From Clostridiales bacterium (GTDB lineage: Bacteria > Bacillota > Clostridia > Lachnospirales > Lachnospiraceae), in assembly GCA_018365455.1 (NCBI GenBank), contig JAGZJZ010000122.1, positions 1-5,214 on the forward strand: 5,214 bases of DNA, given 5' to 3'. The notes beneath the pieces are model-generated. The model had not been told where the DNA came from. It saw only the letters and a list, made by a program, of their open reading frames with translations, and did no database searches. A program made the translations under genes and the position numbers. This document shows positions 1 through 5,214 of this stretch, in pieces. The number at the start of each line of letters is the position of its first letter. The stretch's first letter is position 1.

Positions 1-623
1 TCAATATTATGCTAAAAGCAAGTACATTTCACGAAGCGTTTTTTGATATATTTACGGGAAACCATGTTCTGTCCCAGTTCTTTTCTCATATTTTATACGA
101 CAAGACGGAGAATAATTATCTTCTGTTTCATACCGGAGATGACCATATCATACATTCCTTGGTTGAGGACCTCTACATCGAATATTATGGTCATGAAAAA
201 TATGCGGAAACTATTTTAAAAAACTACATGATGACCTTTTTCTGCCTGTTACTGCGCAACCATGAAAATCACCTGGAAAGCTTTTTAAATACCAGCCATA
301 AAAATCTGGACATGCTGGGAGTTCTGAATTACTTACAAAAACACTATGCAAAGATCACGCTGAAATCAGCGGCGGAACATTTTAATTTCAGTGTTCCGCA
401 TTTCAGCAAACTCATTAAGGAGAATACGGGTCATAACTTTATTGAAATCTTAAAAGACATACGTCTTGAAAAGGCATGCTATGCTTTGGTGCATACGGAT
501 TTAAGTATTATGACTATTTGTGAGATCATCGGTTATCCCAACCCGGAACACTTTTCCAGATTGTTTAAGAAAGAATTTGGAATGTCTCCGGGAGCATACA
601 GAAAAAGTAAAATTCAATCTTAA
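1..623 (+). CDS. AraC-family transcriptional regulator, 5'-truncated by window edge
   Basis: This is the C-terminal part of an AraC/XylS-type DNA-binding regulator. The frame is open to the left edge (Asn-Ile before the first Met at base 9), and about 204 residues are visible against roughly 270-300 usual for the family. The N-terminal sugar-sensing cupin domain is therefore mostly outside the window, and the Met at base 9 is probably internal. Counting from that Met, the two helix-turn-helix units lie at about 116-141 (ITLKSAAEHFNFSVPHFSKL) and 164-194. The second ends in the family hallmark HFSRLFKKEFGMSPGAYR. Residues 1-100 form the linker and dimerisation region and are rich in Phe, Tyr and His. 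The next gene on the same strand encodes a GH78-like glycosidase, so the regulator probably activates that gene in response to a sugar (inference). No terminator follows. The coding sequence looks more A/T-rich than the glycosidase gene. Family is certain; effector and targets are unknown. Confidence 0.93.
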   Translation, partial: NIMLKASTFHEAFFDIFTGNHVLSQFFSHILYDKTENNYLLFHTGDDHIIHSLVEDLYIEYYGHEKYAETILKNYMMTFFCLLLRNHENHLESFLNTSHKNLDMLGVLNYLQKHYAKITLKSAAEHFNFSVPHFSKLIKENTGHNFIEILKDIRLEKACYALVHTDLSIMTICEIIGYPNPEHFSRLFKKEFGMSPGAYRKSKIQS

Positions 624-637
624 AAAATATCAAGTCA

Positions 638-656
638 AGACCATAAATTAGACCAT
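638..656. repeat. AGACCAT direct repeat, candidate regulator half-sites
   Basis: AGACCAT occurs at 638-644 and again at 650-656, a 12-bp start-to-start spacing, ending 7 bp before the candidate -35 box at 664. AraC-family proteins use two helix-turn-helix units to contact successive major grooves, and activators often bind direct repeats just upstream of or overlapping the -35. The placement fits an operator for the AraC regulator encoded upstream. The repeat is seen; its role is inferred, and a 7-bp repeat in A/T-rich DNA could arise by chance. Confidence 0.4.
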
Positions 657-663
657 TGGAAGA

Positions 664-694
664 TTGACGGCGGGGTGTTAAAATCAGATATAAT
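664..694 (+). promoter_or_regulatory. Candidate sigma-A promoter for the glycosidase gene
   Basis: TTGACG (664-669) and a consensus TATAAT (689-694) are separated by 19 bp, about two more than the optimum. Both boxes are close to consensus, but the long spacer is typical of promoters that need an activator, in keeping with the AraC-family gene just upstream. Transcription would start near 701, leaving a leader of about 98 nt before the glycosidase start codon. Confidence 0.55.
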
Positions 695-741
695 CGTTAT
701 TGAAACAGAAACCCGCAGCAGACGAAGGTCTTAGATTATGG

Positions 742-775
742 GTGCTGGATGATGATACGCCCTGATCGTCAGCAC
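742..775 (+). promoter_or_regulatory. Leader hairpin upstream of the glycosidase gene
   Basis: GTGCTG (742-747) pairs with CAGCAC (770-775). After a single bulged G at 748, ATGAT (749-753) pairs with ATCGT (765-769) through one G-U pair, giving 11 base pairs around an 11-nt loop. It lies 10 nt upstream of the Shine-Dalgarno. No T-run follows, so it is not an intrinsic terminator. It could protect the 5' end of the mRNA or influence translation, or have no function. Confidence 0.35.
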
Positions 776-785
776 TTTGGAAAAC

Positions 786-792
786 AGGAGGT
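786..792 (+). promoter_or_regulatory. Strong Shine-Dalgarno for the glycosidase gene
   Basis: AGGAGGT sits 6 nt upstream of the ATG at 799. An in-frame TAG at 796-798 directly precedes that ATG, so no upstream start is possible and the gene start is fixed at 799. Confidence 0.85.
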
Positions 793-798
793 CACTAG

Positions 799-2352
799 AT
801 GGCAGCAGTAAGCATTGACTTGGAAATGAAACGGAAAGTAAATCAGGAATTTGTAGATAAGGCAGTAAAACTCAGTCCCCAATTATTGGAAAAAGTAATA
901 AATCCCGTAGATATTGTAACGATGACAGCCGAAGGAAAGACGTCACATCGTGCAGATGTCAGTGAGATGGGAGCGATTGCCCTTAAAAAGGGGGATTCTA
1001 TCGTCCTTGACTTTGGCGACCATCAGGTAGGTTACTTTACCATGAAGCTAAAAAGTGTCGGTAGCCCACAGGATGCTCCGGCGTATCTCCGGCTGAAATT
1101 TGGGGAAACAGCAAAAGAGCTGACGGAAGATTCAACGGGATATGACGGATGGATCAGCAGAAGCTGGATACAGGAGGAATTTCTGCATTTGGATGTACTG
1201 CCTCAGGAGATTACACTGCCCCGGCGTTATGCATTTCGATACGTAGAGATTTATGCAATAGATACTTCTATGAAGTTTCAGGTTGTAATCGAAGAGGCAT
1301 CCTGCCGGGCTGTTGCTTCTGTAGATATGGATGTACTGCCGGAGCTTACAGGTGTAAACGACCAGATCAGGCGTATGGATAGGGTGAGCCTTAGAACGCT
1401 GCAAAATTGTATGCAGGATGTATTTGAAGACGGACCAAAGAGGGACCGTAGACTGTGGATCGGTGATCTGAGACTACAGGCACTGGCTAATTATGCGACC
1501 TTTAAAAATTTTGATCTGGTGAAGCGATGCATGTATCTCTTCGCAGGCCTGACAAGGGAAGATGGAGCAATCGGAGCCTGCCTGTTTACAGAGCCGGAAT
1601 ATCTGGTTGATGATACCTTTTTATTTGATTATGCACTGTTTTTTGTCTCCATATTAAAAGATTATTATCGTGCATCCGGAGACCTTGAGGTGGTAAAGGA
1701 ACTCTGGGACAGCGCTTACCGACAGATCGAGCTATCCAGAAAACGCCTGGATGAAAATTATGTGATACAGGATGATGAGGGCTTCTGGTGCTTTGTAGAC
1801 TGGACAGACGGACTGAATAAGCAGGCAAGTGCCCAGGCAATCTACATCTATACGTTAAATGCCGCAATTGAACTGGCTGAGATTCTGGGAAATGACCAGA
1901 TGAAAGCAGAACTGGAGCAGGAGAGAAACCTTTGTGTAGAAGGTGCGAAAAAATGTTTATGGGATGATGTACATCAGGTATTCGTAAGCGGAAAAGACCG
2001 CCAGATCTCCTATGCCAGCCAGGTGTGGATGATTCTGGCTGGGGTTCTTCCCATGGATGAAAGCAGGGCATTGATCAATCGGATCATGAAAATGCACCCG
2101 GAGAAGGGAATGGTAACACCGTATATGAACCATCATTTCGTAGAAGCCCTTCTGCTCTGCGGTGAGAAAGAAAAGGCAATGGACTACATGACGTACTATT
2201 GGGGCGGAATGGTGAACCAGGGAGCAGATACTTTCTGGGAAATGTATAATCCGGAAAATCCGGAGGAATCCCCATACGGATCTTCCATGGTGAACAGTTA
2301 CTGCCATGCATGGAGTTGTACCCCAGCATATATTCTGAGAGAACTTCTTTAG
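799..2352 (+). CDS. Cytoplasmic GH78-like glycoside hydrolase (alpha-L-rhamnosidase family)
   Basis: A 517-residue protein resembling the GH78 inverting glycosidases, which remove terminal alpha-L-rhamnose from glycosides and polysaccharides. Residues ~50-175 look like the small beta-sandwich that precedes the catalytic barrel; ~185-517 resemble the (alpha/alpha)6 barrel. Family landmarks are FEDGPKRDRRLWIGDLR (209-225, carrying D211, D216 and D223), CFVDWTDGLNKQAS (331-344), GADTFWEMYNPENP (475-488, where E481 matches the general-base Glu of the family's T-x-WE motif) and HAWSCTPAY (503-511). There is no signal peptide or membrane segment, so it should act in the cytoplasm on imported oligosaccharides or glycosides. 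It is short for GH78, whose members often exceed 600-900 residues because of extra beta-domains. The general-acid motif departs from the classical DCPQRDER form, so the substrate may not be rhamnose. Start fixed by AGGAGGT and an adjacent stop. Family call is good; specificity is open. Confidence 0.85.
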   Translation: MAAVSIDLEMKRKVNQEFVDKAVKLSPQLLEKVINPVDIVTMTAEGKTSHRADVSEMGAIALKKGDSIVLDFGDHQVGYFTMKLKSVGSPQDAPAYLRLKFGETAKELTEDSTGYDGWISRSWIQEEFLHLDVLPQEITLPRRYAFRYVEIYAIDTSMKFQVVIEEASCRAVASVDMDVLPELTGVNDQIRRMDRVSLRTLQNCMQDVFEDGPKRDRRLWIGDLRLQALANYATFKNFDLVKRCMYLFAGLTREDGAIGACLFTEPEYLVDDTFLFDYALFFVSILKDYYRASGDLEVVKELWDSAYRQIELSRKRLDENYVIQDDEGFWCFVDWTDGLNKQASAQAIYIYTLNAAIELAEILGNDQMKAELEQERNLCVEGAKKCLWDDVHQVFVSGKDRQISYASQVWMILAGVLPMDESRALINRIMKMHPEKGMVTPYMNHHFVEALLLCGEKEKAMDYMTYYWGGMVNQGADTFWEMYNPENPEESPYGSSMVNSYCHAWSCTPAYILRELL

Positions 2353-2407
2353 TTCAGGAATCTCAACCTGTTGTGCACCGACAGAAAGAAAAATAAAATA
2401 TAGCAAT

Positions 2408-2446
2408 AGAAAACCCCGCAGGAATCTGTTTCCTACGGGGTTTTCT
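2408..2446. terminator. Bidirectional intrinsic terminator between convergent genes
   Basis: AGAAAACCCCG (2408-2418) pairs with CGGGGTTTTCT (2436-2446). After one C/A mismatch, AGGAA (2420-2424) pairs with TTCCT (2430-2434) around a 5-nt loop. The stem's own A/T flanks supply a TTTTCTT run on the + strand and a TTTTCTAT run on the - strand, so it can end the glycosidase transcript (stop at 2352) and the ECF transcript (stop at 2483). The rest of 2353-2482 shows nothing convincing. Confidence 0.85.
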
Positions 2447-2482
2447 TATAGTCTGCGACTTTTTAGTTCTGCATTTAACCAG

Positions 2483-3325
2483 TTATGGGGAGATTGTAAA
2501 TTTAGAGTTTTCCTGCAAGTTCTGCCAATGCTTTAGAATCATCTTCGCGGCATCACTGGTGCGTATTGGGCCTGTGAAACCCAGTTGTCTGCATATTCTG
2601 CTCACAGACGGCTGCTTCAGGTTTGCTTCTTTCATTACTTCCATATCCCAGAATATTTCTTCGGGAGAACCGGTACGTATGATTTTATTGTTTGCCATGA
2701 CGATTATTTTTTCGCAGTTTTCTGCCACAAATTCCATGTCGTGGGTGATGGTAATCACTGTCTTACCTTTCCTGTGGAGATGCCGAAGGATCTCTGCCAG
2801 CTTTTGATTTCCAGCCATATCCTGTCCGGCTGTGGGTTCATCGAAGATATATATATCAGGTTCCATTGCTAATACAGCCGCTATTGTCACAAATTTTCTC
2901 TGAGACAGGGGGAGATTATAGGGATTTTCTTCCCGGTATTCTAACAGGTGGGTGAGTTTCAATGCCTCTTCTGTGCGCCTTTTGATTTCTTCCTTCTTTA
3001 ACTTCATCCGTTTTGGACCGAAGGCAACTTCTTTTTCCACGGCTGCATGAAAGATCTGTTCGTCCGGGTTTTGGAAAACATAGCCGGCAAGTTTCGAAAT
3101 CTGAGCCGTAGTGTAGTCCCTTGTATTCATATCGCCGATCAGTACATCGCCCTCCCGGGGTTTCAGCAGACCGTTCAGCATTTTTGCAAGGGTAGATTTA
3201 CCGGCACCGTTTTTTCCGATGACCGCAATATTTTCCCCGCTTTTTATGCGGATACTGAGATGATCTGCTGCTAAAGTGCCGCCAGGATACATATAGTTCA
3301 CATTTTTTAGAATGATTCCGCTCAT
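2483..3325 (-). CDS. ecfA: ECF transporter ATPase with diverged signature motif
   Basis: A 280-residue ABC ATPase of the energy-coupling factor class, one of two that power vitamin or metal uptake by binding the coupling helices of EcfT on the cytoplasmic face. Motifs in order: Walker A GKNGAGKST (37-45), Q-loop and Q-helix FQNPDEQIF (84-92) followed by the ECF-typical EVAFGP (99-104), Walker B with D162 and catalytic E163 in FDEPTAGQD, switch histidine H195 (THD), and a ~75-residue C-terminal extension usual for EcfA proteins. The ABC signature, normally LSGGQ, reads LPLSQ (138-142) before RKFVTIA, with no length change. The ATP site formed with this signature may therefore hydrolyse poorly. 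The ATG overlaps the stop of the upstream ATPase gene by 4 bases (ATGA), with AGGAG (3332-3336) 6 nt before it, so translation is probably coupled. Last gene of the operon; the bidirectional hairpin lies downstream. The imported substrate cannot be inferred. Confidence 0.9.
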   Translation of the reverse strand: MSGIILKNVNYMYPGGTLAADHLSIRIKSGENIAVIGKNGAGKSTLAKMLNGLLKPREGDVLIGDMNTRDYTTAQISKLAGYVFQNPDEQIFHAAVEKEVAFGPKRMKLKKEEIKRRTEEALKLTHLLEYREENPYNLPLSQRKFVTIAAVLAMEPDIYIFDEPTAGQDMAGNQKLAEILRHLHRKGKTVITITHDMEFVAENCEKIIVMANNKIIRTGSPEEIFWDMEVMKEANLKQPSVSRICRQLGFTGPIRTSDAAKMILKHWQNLQENSKFTISP

Positions 3326-4182
3326 ATGCCGCTCCTCTCCTGGAATGTCCGCTGTATCAGTTCCACAGCCTGTTCCGCTGTTACCGGGATATAGTCAAGG
3401 GGAAATCCCATCTCTTTTAAAAGAATTCCAAGCCTCGCAGCCTGAGGCATCAATACGCCCATTTCAAGCAGTGACAGTTCAGACAGAAGCCGGGCTGTCT
3501 CTCCGGATGCTGTCAGACGCCCCTTTTGAAATACAAGTATCTCGTCCGCATATTCAGCCATAAGGTCCATCTTATGTTCAACCAGTATGACCGTTTTCTT
3601 TTTTTGCTTCAGGGCATGGATAATGGCAAATACGCTGTCTGTTGATTCCGGATCAAGCTGACTGGTGGGTTCATCTGCTATCAGGATATCAGGGTCCAGA
3701 ACCAGTACGGAGGCAAGTGCAACTCTCTGGATTTGCCCTCCGGAAAGTGCAAGGGGATTTTTTTCAGCCAGTTCTTCAATCTCTGTCAGCTTCATTGCCT
3801 CTACAATCCGATGTTCCATTTCATCGGATTTCACGCCAAAATTTTCAAGTCCGTATCCAACCTCTTCAAATACTGTTTTTTTCACTCCGCTTAACTGATT
3901 AAACGGATTCTGGAATACATAGCCGATCTTAGAAGCAAGTGCTCCTCCATATTCTGCGATATCTTTGCCATCAACAAGGATCTTTCCGGTAAGTTCACCC
4001 TGATAAAACCCCGGAGCAAAACCACGTGCCAAAGCACAGAAGGTCGATTTGCCGGCACCGTTTTCCCCAATCACACCATATATTTTTCCCCGTTCTATTT
4101 GGAGATGAAGCCCACTGACAGCAGGGGACTTAGTCAGCGGGTAATAATAAGTTACATCCTGAAATTCCATTATAGTATCCAT
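3322..4182 (-). CDS. ecfA: ECF transporter ATPase with canonical motifs
   Basis: A 286-residue ABC ATPase, partner of the ATPase encoded just downstream, acting with EcfT in an ECF importer. Counting from the chosen Met: Walker A GENGAGKST (39-47), Q-loop FQNPFNQ (90-96) and the ECF Q-helix region with EEVGYGLENFG, canonical signature LSGGQ (146-150), Walker B with D170 and E171, D-loop SQLD (174-177) and switch histidine H203 (VEH). The C-terminal ~65 residues are the usual EcfA extension. The frame also offers a GTG at 4212, ten codons earlier, but that lacks a Shine-Dalgarno. AAGGA (4190-4194) lies 7 nt before the ATG at 4182, so I use that start. A third Met at 4170 overlaps the ecfT stop as TAATG but has a weaker site. 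The gene overlaps the end of ecfT by 13 bases and the next ATPase gene by 4, which suggests one transcript and coupled translation. Confidence 0.92.
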   Translation of the reverse strand: MDTIMEFQDVTYYYPLTKSPAVSGLHLQIERGKIYGVIGENGAGKSTFCALARGFAPGFYQGELTGKILVDGKDIAEYGGALASKIGYVFQNPFNQLSGVKKTVFEEVGYGLENFGVKSDEMEHRIVEAMKLTEIEELAEKNPLALSGGQIQRVALASVLVLDPDILIADEPTSQLDPESTDSVFAIIHALKQKKKTVILVEHKMDLMAEYADEILVFQKGRLTASGETARLLSELSLLEMGVLMPQAARLGILLKEMGFPLDYIPVTAEQAVELIQRTFQERSGI

Positions 4183-4976
4183 AAGCAAATCCTTCCCCCC
4201 AGTAAAATGCACGTTATAATAATCGCTATTCCTTCCGCAATCTTTTCATATCCGCTTTTTTCTACCTTGAACAAATGGGTTCTCCTGCCAGGCATGGAAA
4301 AGCCTCTGGCTTCCAGTGTCAGCACCCGTTCCTCGGTACCAATTACCGAATTGAGGATTAAAGGTACCAGTACCGGGATAAATGCTTTTCCCCGGATTAA
4401 GATATTCCCTTCCGTCTCCACGCCTCTTGCTTTCTGCGCATTCATAATAGTTTTACTGTTTTTTTCCAGTACCTCTATCATCTGCAGGGTGGAAGTAAAT
4501 ACATAGACTGCTTTATAGTTCATGCCGGAATCCTCAAGGGTGCTTGAGATCTCTCTGTTCTCCGTAGTCTGAAAGATCCAGACAAAAATACCGGCAATAT
4601 TCAGTATCATAAAAGATAAAGATATCCCTGTCTGCAGCCCTTTTTCATATATTGTCAGCCAGCCCAGCCGAAAGATCAGTTCGCCCCCGGGGACAAAGAG
4701 GGTTTGCACGAATAAAATAAACATTGCAATAAATATAATGGTCTTCAGCGCTTTCCTGCTTTCTTTCATAACCCCGCTTACCCTGCATAAGATTAATACA
4801 GTCAGAAATTGGGGGAGCAGCAAGAGAGGCAGCCCCGCAGCTGTGAATTTGAATGTACGGATGATATAGGTGCAGACGATATACAGTACGGCAATTCGCA
4901 GCTTGGAAGCAGGATACAATGCGGCAAGTTTATTCGATTTGTAAATCTGTATTCTTTCTGTGTATGTTTTTTCCAT
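4170..4976 (-). CDS. ecfT: ECF transporter transmembrane coupling protein EcfT
   Basis: A 268-residue integral membrane protein of the EcfT/CbiQ family, which links the two ATPases to a substrate-binding S component. Hydrophobic segments lie at about 27-42, 47-65, 79-95, 114-135, 197-214 and 246-268. Between the fourth and fifth is the long cytoplasmic coupling region with the two diagnostic Ala-Arg-Gly motifs: AQKARG (ARG at 183-185) and TLEARGF (ARG at 223-225). These motifs dock into grooves of the ATPases. The frame extends to a GTG at 5000, but AAGGA (4986-4990) is placed 9 nt before the ATG at 4976, which gives a normal N terminus (MEKTYTERIQIYKSN). First gene of the visible operon; its stop lies inside the start region of the following ATPase gene. 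No S-component gene is present in the 238 bp upstream, so the substrate is unknown. Confidence 0.92.
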   Translation of the reverse strand: MEKTYTERIQIYKSNKLAALYPASKLRIAVLYIVCTYIIRTFKFTAAGLPLLLLPQFLTVLILCRVSGVMKESRKALKTIIFIAMFILFVQTLFVPGGELIFRLGWLTIYEKGLQTGISLSFMILNIAGIFVWIFQTTENREISSTLEDSGMNYKAVYVFTSTLQMIEVLEKNSKTIMNAQKARGVETEGNILIRGKAFIPVLVPLILNSVIGTEERVLTLEARGFSMPGRRTHLFKVEKSGYEKIAEGIAIIITCILLGGRICLWIL

Positions 4977-5029
4977 AATAGACCATCCTTCTCTTTGCAC
5001 GCATCTGATTGTTTCGTTGATCGCGCTCT

Positions 5030-5050
5030 TGTATTATATATGCTAATACA
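5030..5050 (-). promoter_or_regulatory. Candidate -10 box within a palindromic operator upstream of ecfT
   Basis: A perfect inverted repeat, TGTATTA (5030-5036) and TAATACA (5044-5050) around 7 bases, covers a consensus TATAAT on the - strand (5038-5033). This is 57 bp upstream of the ecfT start. No good -35 box is visible at the right distance, so the promoter is uncertain. A repressor bound to the palindrome would block RNA polymerase directly. The repeat could also be a chance product of A/T-rich DNA. Confidence 0.35.
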
Positions 5051-5089
5051 CGGTTGATACAGAGGAATATTTTAGCAGATACTGCCATA

Positions 5090-5210
5090 GAGCGTGTTTG
5101 AAAATTCATGCCCGTCATCTGCACGCCCCACTTTGCGGTATATTTGCCCCGAATTCAGGTTACGTAGCCCGCTTGTCGCCCTTCATCCGGGACAAATCTC
5201 CCACAAAGTG
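5090..5210. repeat. Two-hairpin structured element, probable interspersed repeat
   Basis: Two adjacent inverted repeats fill this intergenic stretch. In the first, GAGCGTG (5090-5096) pairs with CACGCCC (5122-5128), with one G-U pair when read as - strand RNA. In the second, the 26-base arms 5129-5154 and 5185-5210 pair across a 30-base loop. On the - strand, all positions pair as Watson-Crick or G-U except two G-A mismatches. The composition is more G/C-rich than the neighbouring ecfT promoter region, and every frame is broken by stops or lacks a family-like product. It looks like a non-coding mobile or interspersed repeat; whether it is complete at the right edge cannot be seen. A structured leader RNA for the ECF operon is the alternative. 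Confidence 0.45.
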
Positions 5211-5214
5211 TGAC

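Noticed and set aside
749..811. A 20-codon frame (MMIRPDRQHFGKQE...) overlapping the glycosidase start, as a possible leader peptide.
   Set aside because: No ribosome binding site precedes it, it lies within the leader hairpin and has no run of regulatory codons.
1586..2406. Long open frames on the - strand opposite the glycosidase gene (1586-2071 and 1957-2406).
   Set aside because: They mirror the codon structure of the real gene, resemble no family, and the second runs through the terminator hairpin.
2450..2464. AGTC-TGC-GACT followed by TTTT as a second + strand terminator.
   Set aside because: A 4-bp stem is too weak, and the strong hairpin just upstream already explains termination.
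4099..4506. Open frame on the + strand opposite ecfT and the first ATPase gene.
   Set aside because: It is antisense to two well-supported overlapping genes, has no ribosome binding site and a composition typical of a shadow frame.
4930..5124. A 64-residue open frame on the - strand upstream of and overlapping ecfT.
   Set aside because: It starts inside the structured element, overlaps the ecfT ribosome binding site and start in another frame, has a highly basic unfamiliar sequence and no Shine-Dalgarno.
4977..5214. TPP or other vitamin riboswitch in the ecfT leader, prompted by an ACCTGAATTCGGGG stretch on the - strand.
   Set aside because: The required TPP partners (CTGAGA and the GATAATGCCAGCG-type core) are absent, and the segment instead forms part of the long hairpin. 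No B12 or FMN box is seen either.

Overview
The window looks like a piece of a low-to-mid GC Gram-positive (Firmicutes) chromosome, most likely a gut Clostridia/Lachnospiraceae-type organism. Supporting signs are the strong AGGAGG-type ribosome binding sites, the A/T-rich intergenic DNA with TATAAT boxes, an AraC regulator beside an intracellular glycosidase, and an energy-coupling factor (ECF) ABC module. The taxonomic call is inference; no marker gene is present.

Left part, + strand (1-2352): the 3' part of an AraC-family regulator gene, cut by the left edge, is followed after 175 bp by a complete gene for a short, cytoplasmic glycoside hydrolase of the GH78 (alpha-L-rhamnosidase-like) type. 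The gap has no terminator. It holds a 7-bp direct repeat, a candidate sigma-A promoter, a leader hairpin and a strong Shine-Dalgarno. The simplest reading is a regulator that controls the neighbouring sugar-cleaving enzyme, with the repeat as a candidate operator.

Middle (2353-2482): a convergent intergenic region with one strong hairpin that can stop transcription from both sides.

Right part, - strand (4976 down to 2483): a tightly packed three-gene operon, ecfT - ecfA - ecfA. It encodes the membrane coupling protein and two ATPases of an ECF-type vitamin/micronutrient importer. All three genes overlap by a few bases. One ATPase has a canonical LSGGQ signature and the other a diverged one (LPLSQ), so the predicted ATPase dimer is asymmetric. 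No substrate-binding S component is visible, so the substrate cannot be named.

Right edge (4977-5214): the ecfT upstream region has a TATAAT box inside a perfect 7-7-7 inverted repeat. Beyond it lies a structured stretch of two adjacent hairpins (stems of 7 and 26 positions), which looks like a non-coding interspersed repeat rather than a gene. I found no RNA gene, CRISPR array, insertion sequence or clearly new system. The best leads are the diverged GH78 active site, the asymmetric ATPase pair and the two-hairpin element.
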